Assembly (NCBI GenBank): GCA_958349535.1
Contig: CATWDJ010000006.1
Coordinates: 53,983-117,982 of the forward strand
Source of the DNA: Maccoyibacter sp900556645
Lineage (GTDB): Bacteria > Bacillota > Clostridia > Lachnospirales > Lachnospiraceae
Length of the DNA stretch: 64,000 nt
Direction of reading: 5' to 3'
Position numbers and translations under genes: made by a program. The notes under the pieces were generated by a model. The model searched no databases and was not told the DNA's origin. It worked only from the letters and a program-made list of their open reading frames with translations. Shown piece after piece: positions 42,145-50,133 of the stretch (positions are counted from its first letter, which is position 1; every line of letters begins with the position of its first letter).

Positions 42145-44145
42145 ATGTTGACAGAAGGAATGTTTATAGATGACCGCTATGAGATAGTGGGAAAAATCGG
42201 AGCGGGCGGAATGTCCGACGTATATAAGGCAAAAGACCATACTTTAGGCCGTTTTGTGGCTATTAAGGTATTAAAACAGGAATTTTCGGAGGATGTGAAC
42301 TTTGTCACAAAATTTCGTACAGAGGCACAGTCCGCAGCAGGACTGGAGCATCCGAATATTGTAAATATCTATGACGTAGGAAGTCAGGACGGTATGTATT
42401 ATATCGTCATGGAATATGTGGAGGGAATTACCCTCAAGACCTATATTGAGAAAAAGGGACAGCTTTCCTTTAAAGAAGCCATCAGTATAGCCATACAGGT
42501 GGGACGGGGAATTGAAGCAGCCCATAATAAAAATATTATTCACAGAGATATCAAACCGCAGAATATCATTATTTCCACAGAAGGAAAGGTTAAGGTGACA
42601 GATTTCGGAATTGCCCGGGCAGCATCTGCCAACACTATCAATTCCGATGTCATGGGTTCCGTACACTATTCTTCCCCGGAGCAGGCAAGAAACGGATTCG
42701 TAGACGGCAAAAGCGATATTTATTCTCTGGGTATTGTGATGTATGAGATGGTTACCGGACGTGTGCCTTTTGATGGAGATACGACGGTGGCAGTGGCTAT
42801 CCAGCACTTACAGGAGGAAATGGTATCTCCAAGTGCCTATGCACCGGATCTGCCAATCAGTTTGGAGAAAATTATCCTGAAATGTACGCAGAAAAATGCG
42901 GACAGAAGATATGAGAATATGGCAGACCTTCTGGTGGATTTGAAAAAGTCATTGATTAATCCGGATGAAGATTTTGTGACAATCATTAATCCGGACACAG
43001 ACGGAAAGACCAGAAAATTTGAAGAGGAAGATATAGAGCGTATCAAACAGGAGGCAGAGGGAATCGAGACTGCCGAGGAGGAAGAGGAGGAAGACGCCGA
43101 AGAGGAAGAAGGCGAACTGAATCCGAAAATGGAAAAAGCCGTGACCATCGCGGGAATCGTAGCAGCAGTTATTATTGTGGGAATTGTCATTTATCTGGTG
43201 GGAAGTATTTTCGGACTGTTTAAGTTCGGTTCCTCCGATAAAAAGGATGAAGATACAAACACCGAATCAGACAGTGGCAAGGTAGAGATGATTGACCTTA
43301 GGGGCATGACCTATGAGGAAGCAAAAGAAAAATTAAACGATTTGGGTCTTGGCATCAAAAAGGGCAAGACAGAGTCCTCTGACAAATACGAAGAAGGTCA
43401 GATTATTTCCCAGAACGTAGATAAGGGAGACATGGTTAAGAAAAATACCACCGTTACGGTTGTGATCAGCAGCGGTGCCGGAGATATTGAGATTCCAAAT
43501 GTGGAGGGATTGGACGAAACCTCTGCCATTAACAAATTAAAAGATGCGGGATTCAAATATTCCAGAGATTATCAGAACAGCGATTCCGTAGCAAGTGGAA
43601 ATGTCATTTCCCAGTCTCCGTCCGGTGGAAGCTCTGCGAAAAAGGGCGAGACCATTACCATTGTGGTTTCCCAAGGAAAAGAAGCGGTGTCCGTTCCGAA
43701 TGTGGTAAATATTTCAGAGGCAGATGCCAAGAGCAAGTTATCCGCAGCGGGATTGACGGTTACAAGCGTCAGCAATGAGTACAGCGATACCATTGCAGCG
43801 GGCAATGTTATCAGCCAGAGTATTGCAGCGGGAAAATATGTAGATGCAGGAAGCAATATCAGTCTGGTGGTCAGCAGCGGACCAAAGACTACCTACTATA
43901 GATTTAGTGCCAATATTACAGCACCTGCCGACAGTTCAAGAGTAACGGGTGCCAACATTGTGCTGAAGGATGCCGATGGTTCTGTGATTGAAGAGTGGAA
44001 TAATGTCAGCATATCCTCCTTCCCATTCCGGGCAGAGAAGAGCGACATTCCAAAGGCAAGCTCAGGAACCTTGGAGATTACTTGGTTACTGAATGATGGA
44101 ACCACACAGTCACAGCATCAGTCTGTGAACTTTACAAAGCAATAG
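42145..44145 (+). CDS. prkC: Ser/Thr protein kinase with PASTA domains, PrkC-like
   Basis: 666 residues from the ATG at 42145 (AGAGGTG upstream). Cytosolic kinase domain (about 10-270) with GAGGMSDVYKA, IHRDIKPQNIII and VTDFGIARA. An acidic Glu-rich linker (about 305-328) follows, then one membrane segment (about 332-355), three extracellular PASTA domains (about 380-585) and a C-terminal beta-rich extension (about 590-666). PASTA domains sense muropeptides or lipid II. Sits between prpC and rsgA, the standard Firmicute order prpC-prkC-rsgA-rpe-thiN. Confidence 0.95.
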   Translation: MLTEGMFIDDRYEIVGKIGAGGMSDVYKAKDHTLGRFVAIKVLKQEFSEDVNFVTKFRTEAQSAAGLEHPNIVNIYDVGSQDGMYYIVMEYVEGITLKTYIEKKGQLSFKEAISIAIQVGRGIEAAHNKNIIHRDIKPQNIIISTEGKVKVTDFGIARAASANTINSDVMGSVHYSSPEQARNGFVDGKSDIYSLGIVMYEMVTGRVPFDGDTTVAVAIQHLQEEMVSPSAYAPDLPISLEKIILKCTQKNADRRYENMADLLVDLKKSLINPDEDFVTIINPDTDGKTRKFEEEDIERIKQEAEGIETAEEEEEEDAEEEEGELNPKMEKAVTIAGIVAAVIIVGIVIYLVGSIFGLFKFGSSDKKDEDTNTESDSGKVEMIDLRGMTYEEAKEKLNDLGLGIKKGKTESSDKYEEGQIISQNVDKGDMVKKNTTVTVVISSGAGDIEIPNVEGLDETSAINKLKDAGFKYSRDYQNSDSVASGNVISQSPSGGSSAKKGETITIVVSQGKEAVSVPNVVNISEADAKSKLSAAGLTVTSVSNEYSDTIAAGNVISQSIAAGKYVDAGSNISLVVSSGPKTTYYRFSANITAPADSSRVTGANIVLKDADGSVIEEWNNVSISSFPFRAEKSDIPKASSGTLEITWLLNDGTTQSQHQSVNFTKQ

Positions 44146-44153
44146 GAAAGAGC

Positions 44154-45032
44154 ATGCTAGGAAAGATTGTAAAAGGAATTTCCGGGTTCTACTACGTTCA
44201 CGTAGTAGGAGCCGGAATTTATGAATGTAAGGCAAAAGGAGTATTCCGAAATAAAAAAATCAAACCGCTGGTGGGAGATGATGTGGAAATCAGTATTTTG
44301 GACGAGGCAGAAAAAAAGGGAAACGTAGACCGGATTCTTCCTCGGAAAAATGAACTGATTCGTCCGGCAGTGGCAAATATTGATGAGGCACTGGTTATTT
44401 TTGCGGCGGCAAAGCCAAAGCCCAACTTCCATCTGTTGGACCGATTTCTGGTGGGAATGGAATATCAGCAGATTCCGGTAACGGTCTGTTTTAACAAAAT
44501 CGATTTGGTGGATGAAAAAACGTTGGAAGATTTGCGGAAAATCTATGAGCCAACAGGCTATGAGGTCTGTTTTTTCAGTGCAAAAGAGGGAATCGGACTA
44601 GAAGCAATCAAAAAGAGGATACAGGGAAAGACCATCGCAACCGCAGGTCCTTCCGGTGTGGGAAAATCTTCTTTGACCAATGCATTGCAGCCGAAGGCAG
44701 CCATGGAAACCGGAGGTCTGAGTGAGAAGATTGAGCGTGGAAAGCATACCACCCGACATTCGGAGCTGATTCACATTGAAGGAAATACCTATCTGATGGA
44801 TACACCGGGATTTACTTCTTTGAACATACCGGGACTGGAAAAAGAAAATTTGCGGGATTGTTATCCTGAGTTTGTGGCACTGGAGCCGGGATGCCGTTTC
44901 CAAGGATGCAGCCATATACAGGAACCGGATTGTGCAGTAAAAGAGGCATTGGAGGCAGGAACAATCAGTCCGGTCAGATACGAAAATTATTGTATGCTCT
45001 ACGAAGAGCTGAAAAACATGAAGAAATATTAG
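44154..45032 (+). CDS. rsgA: Ribosome small subunit-dependent GTPase A
   Basis: 292 residues. Circularly permuted GTPase of 30S maturation. N-terminal OB fold (about 1-65). G-motifs occur in order FNKIDLVD (G4), FFSAKEG (G5), GPSGVGKSSLTNAL (G1) and DTPGF (G3). C-terminal zinc finger has Cys/His in CRFQGCSHIQEPDCAV. Start 8 bases after prkC with AGGAAAGAGC upstream. Confidence 0.96.
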   Translation: MLGKIVKGISGFYYVHVVGAGIYECKAKGVFRNKKIKPLVGDDVEISILDEAEKKGNVDRILPRKNELIRPAVANIDEALVIFAAAKPKPNFHLLDRFLVGMEYQQIPVTVCFNKIDLVDEKTLEDLRKIYEPTGYEVCFFSAKEGIGLEAIKKRIQGKTIATAGPSGVGKSSLTNALQPKAAMETGGLSEKIERGKHTTRHSELIHIEGNTYLMDTPGFTSLNIPGLEKENLRDCYPEFVALEPGCRFQGCSHIQEPDCAVKEALEAGTISPVRYENYCMLYEELKNMKKY

Positions 45033-45043
45033 GAGGAAACAGA

Positions 45044-45694
45044 ATGAGATGTTTATCACCATCCATCTTATCAGCAGATTTTTCAAAGCTGGGAGAACAG
45101 ATACAGCGGATTGATGTAGCGGGAGCCGATTATGTGCATATTGATGTCATGGACGGACAGTTTGTTCCAAACATTTCCTTTGCGTTTCCGGTGATCAAAG
45201 CCATCCGTCCTTTGACAGAGCGGATTTTTGATGTACATCTGATGATAGAGGAGCCGATACGCTATGTGGAAGAGTTTGTGGAGGCGGGAGCCGACATTAT
45301 TACAGTGCATGCAGAAGCCTGTAAGCATCTGGACAGAACCATAGAGCTGATAAAGGAAAAGGGTGTGCTGGCAGGAGTGGCATTGAATCCGGCAACTCCT
45401 TTGCAGGAATTAGAATATATTTTGCCAAAGGTGGATATGGTGCTTTTGATGAGTGTCAATCCGGGATTTGGCGGACAGGCTTATATCTCTTACTGTACGG
45501 ATAAAATCTATGATTTAAAACAGATGATAGACCGTAAGGGTTTAAAAACCGACATTGAGGTGGACGGCGGTGTCACCTTGAACAATGTAGAGGAAATCAT
45601 GGAAGCCGGAGCCAATATCATTGTGGCGGGAAGTGCCGTGTTTAAAGGAAATATCGAAAATAATATTCAGGCTTTTTTGGAAAAGATGAAATAA
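45044..45694 (+). CDS. rpe: Ribulose-phosphate 3-epimerase
   Basis: 216 residues from the ATG at 45044 (TAGGAGGAAAC upstream); the frame is open further upstream inside rsgA, but family members start as MRCLSPSILSADFSKL. Interconverts ribulose-5-P and xylulose-5-P. Motifs: HIDVMDGQFVPNISF, DVHLMIEEP, SVNPGFGGQ and EVDGGVTLNN. Complete. Confidence 0.96.
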   Translation: MRCLSPSILSADFSKLGEQIQRIDVAGADYVHIDVMDGQFVPNISFAFPVIKAIRPLTERIFDVHLMIEEPIRYVEEFVEAGADIITVHAEACKHLDRTIELIKEKGVLAGVALNPATPLQELEYILPKVDMVLLMSVNPGFGGQAYISYCTDKIYDLKQMIDRKGLKTDIEVDGGVTLNNVEEIMEAGANIIVAGSAVFKGNIENNIQAFLEKMK

Positions 45695-45708
45695 AATCAG
45701 AGGAAATT

Positions 45709-46365
45709 ATGAAGAAAGTATTACTAGTGTCTGGCGGAGAAATTGAGGATGCCTTCGCTCTGCAATATATCAAAGCACAGAGTTTTTCTCATGTGATAGC
45801 TATAGATTCGGGAATGGAATTTTTGTATCGCCATGGCTTGAAGCCGGATGTGATTGTGGGGGATTTTGACTCGGCAGAGGCTTCGGTTTTAGAAAAATAC
45901 CGACAGATGCCGGGAATTGAATGGAGAAAATTTCAACCGCAAAAGGATGATACAGATACGGAGATAGCTGTTCTCACCGCATTGGAACAGGGAGCAGAGG
46001 AGCTTCATATATTGGGAGCTTTGGGAAGCCGGATAGACCACAGCTTGGCTAATATCCGTTTGTTGGGATTTTGCATGGAAAAAGGAGTAGACGCCTATCT
46101 GGTGGATGCACAGAACCGGATTCGTATGATGAATCAGCCTTTGGAGATGGAAAAAGACAACCAATATGGGAAGTATATTTCATTGATTCCCTTTATGGGA
46201 GATGTGGAGGGGCTGACCCTGCGGGGATTTGCCTATCCCTTGACAGACTATACCATGGGAGGCTACAATTCCATTGGTATCAGCAATGAAATTACAGAGA
46301 AAAAAGCTACGATTACTATGGAAAAGGGAACACTTTTGCTGATAGAATCGCGGGATGAAGAATAA
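45709..46365 (+). CDS. thiN: Thiamine diphosphokinase (thiamine pyrophosphokinase)
   Basis: 218 residues. Converts thiamine to TPP. Catalytic segment VIVGDFDSAE and QKDDTDTEIAV (Asp cluster), GALGSRIDHSLANI, then the C-terminal beta domain with YISLIPFMGDVEGLTLRGFAYPL split over conserved patches and GGYNSIGISNEI. Last gene of the rsgA-rpe-thiN run. Fourteen bases downstream begins the orphaned ychF translation start. Confidence 0.92.
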   Translation: MKKVLLVSGGEIEDAFALQYIKAQSFSHVIAIDSGMEFLYRHGLKPDVIVGDFDSAEASVLEKYRQMPGIEWRKFQPQKDDTDTEIAVLTALEQGAEELHILGALGSRIDHSLANIRLLGFCMEKGVDAYLVDAQNRIRMMNQPLEMEKDNQYGKYISLIPFMGDVEGLTLRGFAYPLTDYTMGGYNSIGISNEITEKKATITMEKGTLLLIESRDEE

Positions 46366-46379
46366 ATTGGAGGATTATT

Positions 46380-46393
46380 ATGAAACTAGGAAT
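46380..46393 (+). repeat. Left 14-bp direct repeat (attL-like)
   Basis: Identical to 47622-47635. The native ribosome site GGAGG lies 6-10 bases upstream. Confidence 0.8.
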
Positions 46394-46418
46394 CGACATT
46401 TACGGGCGATTTTCATGA
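46380..46418 (+). pseudogene. Orphaned ychF start (12-residue remnant frame)
   Basis: Begins MKLGI like YchF, then diverges into DIYGRFS and a TGA stop at the element boundary. It retains the ribosome site that presumably once served ychF. Confidence 0.65.
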
Positions 46419-46492
46419 TTTTTCATATATCTTTTTGAAAAATGGTAACCTTTTGGAAGTCATGGTACAGCGAAAAATAAATCAAAAAAGCG

Positions 46493-46521
46493 TTGATATT
46501 TTCAAAATATGTGCGTATAAT
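46493..46521 (+). promoter_or_regulatory. Promoter of the antitoxin RNA
   Basis: TTGATA (46493-46498), 17-bp spacer, TATAAT (46516-46521). Transcription would start near 46528, about 35 bases before the first repeat. Confidence 0.8.
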
Positions 46522-46563
46522 ATGGTTAAGAACAGAAATGTTCTTCTTCATCATATTTGATGG

Positions 46564-46667
46564 GTCCTGTGACGGTTCCGACAGGACGGTAAAATAAAAA
46601 TTGACCGAGCGATGAGTCCTGTGACGGTTCTGACAGGACGGTAAAATAAAAATTGACCGAATGATGA
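46564..46667 (+). ncRNA. Type III antitoxin RNA: two tandem 52-base repeats
   Basis: Two copies of a 52-base unit (46564-46615 and 46616-46667), differing at a few positions. Each has a 7-bp stem GTCCTGT/ACAGGAC with a loop containing CGGT, an A-rich stretch, and ACCG downstream that can pair with the loop, giving a pseudoknot as known for ToxI-type RNAs. A promoter lies upstream and a terminator downstream, ahead of the toxin gene, which is the standard layout of type III systems. Expected to be cut by the toxin into units that then inhibit it. Confidence 0.75.
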
Positions 46668-46675
46668 AGCTGATT

Positions 46676-46708
46676 ACGAGAGGCTGAGAGGTCTCTCGTT
46701 TCTTTTTA
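46676..46708 (+). terminator. Leaky terminator between antitoxin RNA and toxin gene
   Basis: 7-bp stem ACGAGAG/CTCTCGT with a 10-base loop, then TTCTTTTT. Type III systems use such a hairpin to give excess antitoxin over toxin mRNA. Confidence 0.8.
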
Positions 46709-46745
46709 CTCAATCGAGTAGCTATTCCCAAAGGAGAAAAATTGA

Positions 46746-47225
46746 ATGAGTTTACCAGAGAATGATTATCAAATTCTTAAGCTGACGGAGGATTTCTATA
46801 AAGCATATCCGAATCCGCCGTATAGAGAAATTTTAAAGAAAAAACAGAGAGCATATAATTGTTTGCTTTTTCAGTCGCATTATGATTATTTTATTTGCAT
46901 TCCATATAGAACTGAGATTAGACATCAGTATGCGTTCCATTTTACAACTACGAAAAGATCTAAAGTGCACAAGTCCAGATTAGATTACAGTAAGATAGTT
47001 ATTATAGCAAAGACAGAGTATATTGATTCTATAGATGCTATTATTGATAAAGATGAATTCAATGAGACGATGGTGAATTTGGAACGAATTAAGAAAGAAG
47101 CCTTCGACTATGTTGAAGAATATGTGGAACATATGAAGGGGATAAAGCAATTACATAAAAGAGAATTTGATAGAAGATATGGATTTTCACCATTGAAATA
47201 TTTTCATAAAGAACTAGGGATATAG
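46746..47225 (+). CDS. Type III toxin-antitoxin system endoribonuclease toxin, TenpIN/ToxN-like
   Basis: 159 residues, ATG with AAAGGAG upstream. The N-terminus ILKLTEDFYKAYPN, the strand-rich block CLLFQSHYDYFICIPYRTEI followed by RHQYAFHF, and SRLDYSKIVIIAKTEYID match the pattern I associate with TenpN-type toxins (an IPLRS...HKYAF...LDYSKAV block). The C-terminus is helical (KREFDRRYGFSPLKYFHKEL). The assignment rests equally on the two tandem repeats, promoter and terminator upstream. The gene is more A+T rich than its neighbours. It likely cleaves RNA and acts in phage defence or element maintenance. Family subtype (TenpN versus CptN or ToxN) is uncertain. Confidence 0.75.
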   Translation: MSLPENDYQILKLTEDFYKAYPNPPYREILKKKQRAYNCLLFQSHYDYFICIPYRTEIRHQYAFHFTTTKRSKVHKSRLDYSKIVIIAKTEYIDSIDAIIDKDEFNETMVNLERIKKEAFDYVEEYVEHMKGIKQLHKREFDRRYGFSPLKYFHKELGI

Positions 47226-47292
47226 GGAATGCACTTGAAATTTAGAAAGTTAATTGTTTTCAAATTGTGTCAAGAGTGGTATAATATTATGC

Positions 47293-47545
47293 TGTATCAG
47301 ACTCTTTTTGCTTGTAAATGGCAGAGAGGAGCTCGAAGTTGCAAGAATGACTTTGTATTGTATGTTCTCTGATGCTGTCGAGAATGATGTTATAGTAAAG
47401 AATCCAGTAACAAAATAAAAAACTCTGCTTATGATACGACTTTATTTAAATTGTTGGAATTACCATGAATTTATATGTCCATGTGACTGAAGAAGAGAAG
47501 GTAAAAGAGGTTGAAAAAATAGAAAAAGCCTTAAAAATTGTGTAG
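47293..47545 (+). pseudogene. Tyrosine recombinase (integrase) remnants
   Basis: Two fragments. First, a frame ending at 47418 contains REELEVARMTLYCMFSDAVENDVIVKNPVTK (read as blocks around MFSDAVEND and VIVKNPVTK), which is the end of the core-binding domain of phage/ICE integrases. Second, 47465-47545 encodes MNLYVHVTEEEK and KVKEVEKIEKALKIV, the C-terminal end with the catalytic Tyr of the family. The catalytic domain between them is missing and a stop intervenes, so it is a dead gene. It explains how the element got into ychF. The rest of the 396-base gap shows nothing else. Confidence 0.7.
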
Positions 47546-47621
47546 TAAATTGTGTAGTAGAAATATAGAGAAAGGCGAAAGTGCTTGAAAATAGGGCATT
47601 TTCGGATAGGTATATGTAAAA

Positions 47622-47635
47622 ATGAAACTAGGAAT
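47622..47635 (+). repeat. Right 14-bp direct repeat (attR-like), start of intact ychF
   Basis: Same 14 bases as 46380-46393. No good ribosome site lies close upstream; the nearest purine-rich stretch is GGATAGG, about 13 bases away. Confidence 0.8.
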
Positions 47636-48722
47636 TGTAGGATTACCAAACGTAGGAAAGAGTACTTTGTTTAACTCATTGACAAAAGCAGGAGCGGAGT
47701 CCGCAAACTATCCCTTTTGTACCATTGACCCGAATGTGGGAATTGTAACAGTACCGGATGAACGTTTGCAGAAGCTGGGAGATTTGTATCATTCTAAAAA
47801 AGTAACACCGGCAGTCATTGAATTTGTGGATATTGCAGGATTGGTAAAAGGAGCCAGCAAGGGCGAGGGACTGGGCAACCAGTTTTTGGCGAATATCCGT
47901 GAAGTGGATGCCATTGTGCATGTGGTTCGTTGCTTTGAGGATACCAATGTGGTTCATGTAGACGGAAGTGTAAACCCTGTTCGTGATATTGAGACCATTA
48001 ATTTAGAATTGATATTTTCCGATATTGAGATTTTGGACAGAAGAATCGCAAAAACCACCAAGGGTGCCCGCATGGATAAGACTCTGGCTAAAGAGCTGGC
48101 ACTTTTGGAGAGAATCAAGGCTCATCTGGAGGAAGGAAAGCTGGCAAAAACCTTTGAACTGGGTGAGGACGAAGATGAGGCAGAATGGTTTAAAGGCTAT
48201 AATCTTCTGACCGCAAAGCCGGTAATCTATGCTGCCAATGTTTCCGAGGATGATTTGGCAGATGACGGAGCCGGAAATGCCCATGTACAGAAGGTAAGAG
48301 AACTGGCGAAAAACGAAGACTGTGAGGTATTCGTTATCTGTGCCCAGATTGAGCAGGAGATTGCGGAGTTGGATGACGAAGAAAAAGCCATGTTTTTAGA
48401 GGATTTGGGATTAAAAGAATCAGGATTGGAGAAATTAATCAAAGCCAGCTATTCTCTGTTGGGACTGATCAGTTATCTTACTGCCGGAGAGGACGAGACC
48501 AGAGCATGGACCATAAAGAAAGGTACAAAGGCACCGCAGGCGGCAGGAAAAATCCATACGGATTTTGAACGGGGATTTATCCGTGCAGAGGTAGTGAATT
48601 ACCAGAATCTTTTGGAGTGCGGAAGTCTGTCTGCTGCAAAGGAAAAAGGTCTGGTAGGACTGGAAGGAAAAGAGTACGTGGTAAAAGACGGAGATGTTAT
48701 ATTATTCCGTTTTAACGTATAA
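47622..48722 (+). CDS. ychF: Redox-regulated ATPase YchF (OLA1-type)
   Basis: 366 residues. Obg-family P-loop protein that prefers ATP and binds ribosomes. G1 GLPNVGKSTLFNSLT, G3 DIAGLVKGASKGEGLGNQFL, the divergent G4 PVIYAANVSEDD, and a C-terminal TGS domain (TAGEDETRAWTIKKGTKAPQ). Complete in coding sequence. The normal upstream region has been replaced by the mobile element, so its initiation now depends on sequences inside the element. It is otherwise a typical housekeeping gene. Confidence 0.95.
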   Translation: MKLGIVGLPNVGKSTLFNSLTKAGAESANYPFCTIDPNVGIVTVPDERLQKLGDLYHSKKVTPAVIEFVDIAGLVKGASKGEGLGNQFLANIREVDAIVHVVRCFEDTNVVHVDGSVNPVRDIETINLELIFSDIEILDRRIAKTTKGARMDKTLAKELALLERIKAHLEEGKLAKTFELGEDEDEAEWFKGYNLLTAKPVIYAANVSEDDLADDGAGNAHVQKVRELAKNEDCEVFVICAQIEQEIAELDDEEKAMFLEDLGLKESGLEKLIKASYSLLGLISYLTAGEDETRAWTIKKGTKAPQAAGKIHTDFERGFIRAEVVNYQNLLECGSLSAAKEKGLVGLEGKEYVVKDGDVILFRFNV

Positions 48723-48768
48723 AAATTTTTCGCATAAGATATAAAAACGCCTTTGATTGGAGAGGGCT

Positions 48769-49023
48769 ATGAGATTATGCGAACTCAGAGAAAAAGATGT
48801 CATAAATGTATGTGACTGCCGTTGTCTGGGGCATGTGATGGATTTGGACTTGGATGAATGTAATGGATGTATCCGGGCGTTGATTGTCCCGGGTCCCGCC
48901 CGTTTCTGGGGGTTTTTTGGAAGAGACTGTGAATTTTTCATCCCTTGGTGCGATATTGTAAAAATTGGTCCCGACATTATTCTGGTGGATGTAAAGGACG
49001 ATGAAATCAGACACAAGTTGTAG
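48769..49023 (+). CDS. YlmC/YmxH family sporulation-associated protein (PRC-barrel)
   Basis: 84 residues from the ATG at 48769 (GGAGAGGG upstream); a TTG at 48757 is in frame but lies before the site. Begins MRLCELREKDVINVCDC and has GHVMDLDLDECNG and WCDIVKIGPDIILVDV, the small barrel fold of the YlmC/YmxH family. Linked with sporulation in clostridia and bacilli; molecular role unknown. Confidence 0.88.
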   Translation: MRLCELREKDVINVCDCRCLGHVMDLDLDECNGCIRALIVPGPARFWGFFGRDCEFFIPWCDIVKIGPDIILVDVKDDEIRHKL

Positions 49024-49064
49024 CAGAATCTCCGAAAAGAGTTACATAATGTGGTATAAATTGG

Positions 49065-49093
49065 TTGACAATAATTTACAAAATGTTTATACT
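49065..49093 (+). promoter_or_regulatory. Promoter of nrdR
   Basis: TTGACA (49065-49070), 17-bp spacer, TATACT (49088-49093). Confidence 0.8.
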
Positions 49094-49124
49094 TATGCTA
49101 TGAATACCCAAGGAGGAGTCTGGG

Positions 49125-49577
49125 ATGAAATGTCCGTTTTGCAGCAGCGAAAATACAAGAGTCATTGACTCAAGACCGGCAGATGATAATAATTCAATTC
49201 GCCGCCGTAGATTATGTGATGATTGCGGAAAACGTTTTACTACTTATGAGAAGGTGGAGACCATTCCGTTGATTGTCATTAAAAAAGATAACAACAGGGA
49301 ACAGTATGACCGTTCCAAGATTGAAGCAGGTGTATTAAGAGCCTGTCATAAGCGTCCGATTTCCATTAATCAGATTAATCAACTGGTGGATGAGGTGGAG
49401 ACAGAAATTTTCAACCGTGAGGAAAAGGAAATCCCAAGTACGGTTATCGGCGAGATTGTTATGGATAAGCTGAAAGATTTAGAGGCGGTAGCCTATGTGA
49501 GATTTGCCTCTGTTTATCGTGAATTTAAAGATGTAAATACATTTATGAACGAATTGAAAAAAATTTTGGATAAGTAA
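49125..49577 (+). CDS. nrdR: Transcriptional repressor NrdR
   Basis: 150 residues. Represses ribonucleotide reductase genes in response to ATP/dATP. Zinc ribbon with C3, C6, C31 and C34 (CPFC...CDDC), VIDSRPADDNNSIRRRR (DNA contact region), then the ATP-cone (about 46-136) with LIVIKKDNNREQYDR. No NrdR box pair was looked for beyond the window genes. CAAGGAGGAG precedes the ATG. Confidence 0.96.
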   Translation: MKCPFCSSENTRVIDSRPADDNNSIRRRRLCDDCGKRFTTYEKVETIPLIVIKKDNNREQYDRSKIEAGVLRACHKRPISINQINQLVDEVETEIFNREEKEIPSTVIGEIVMDKLKDLEAVAYVRFASVYREFKDVNTFMNELKKILDK

Positions 49578-49661
49578 TCAAAATAGGTAAAGTTCTGCGG
49601 TCTTTAGACGATATATATATTGTCTAAAGGATTAGCAGAAAAGAATAAGGATGTTGATAGT

Positions 49662-50063
49662 ATGAATATTTCAGGTATTCGTCCATATACAGGATATTAT
49701 GATTACAATTCAATAAGAGAGATACAATCGCAGAGATTAGATACGGAAGAGTTACAGGCAGGAATGGAACAGTCCGGTGGACAGCCACAGCCGAAGATTA
49801 GCGAGGAAGAGCTGGCAAAGGCGAAGGAGAATCAGACCTTTGGTTCCGCACAGTATGCGGATACATATCAGGCAGACCGTCAGTATGAAATGAAGGGTGC
49901 CGACAGCGATATCTATAATTTGGATGTACAGCAGGCACTGTCTGAGATGCAAAAGAATCAGGTAATTCAACAGTATCAGTTCTTTGTGGGACGCAATGGA
50001 GTTGATGGTGGTCAGGGAGCACAATCGGCACCGGTAAGAGGCGTAGAAGATTTTACATTATAG
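49662..50063 (+). CDS. Hypothetical protein, Gln-rich
   Basis: 133 residues if started at the ATG at 49662; the frame opens at 49620 (a TTG) without a better site. Not recognised. Begins MNISGIRPYTGYYDYNSI and has many Gln, Tyr and charged residues, with no membrane segment or Cys. The C-terminal block YNLDVQQALSEMQKNQVIQQ followed by YQFFVG looks helical and conserved-like. A terminator follows directly. It may be co-transcribed with nrdR, but a 84-base gap separates them. Confidence 0.6.
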   Translation: MNISGIRPYTGYYDYNSIREIQSQRLDTEELQAGMEQSGGQPQPKISEEELAKAKENQTFGSAQYADTYQADRQYEMKGADSDIYNLDVQQALSEMQKNQVIQQYQFFVGRNGVDGGQGAQSAPVRGVEDFTL

Positions 50064-50075
50064 TCAGAATAGAAT

Positions 50076-50110
50076 GGCGGGACATGAAAAGTGTTCCCGC
50101 TATTTTTTTG
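50076..50110 (+). terminator. Rho-independent terminator after the hypothetical gene
   Basis: Stem GGCGGGACA/TGTTCCCGC (one bulge) with a 7-base loop and the tract TATTTTTTT. Confidence 0.88.
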
Positions 50111-50133
50111 TCTAAAAATGATGAAAAATATTT

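Larger units (their letters stand above)
46380..47635 (+). mobile_element. Decayed integrative element inserted at the start codon of ychF, carrying a type III toxin-antitoxin unit
   Basis: The first 14 bases of ychF (ATGAAACTAGGAAT) occur twice, at 46380-46393 and 47622-47635. The left copy sits behind a good ribosome site (TTGGAGGATTATT) and continues for only a dozen codons; the right copy starts the intact ychF. Between them are 1.2 kb of more A+T-rich DNA with an RNA antitoxin, a toxin gene and remnants of a tyrosine recombinase. This is the pattern of attL/attR made by site-specific insertion into the 5' end of a gene, with the gene restored on one side. Inferred from the sequence; the insertion may have lost most of its original cargo. 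Confidence 0.75.

Noticed and set aside
44891..45043. N-terminal extension of ribulose-phosphate epimerase inside rsgA
   Set aside because: No ribosome site; family members begin at the ATG at 45044 that follows GGAGG.
46564..46667. CRISPR array
   Set aside because: Only two directly adjoining near-identical units without spacers; fits a type III antitoxin RNA.
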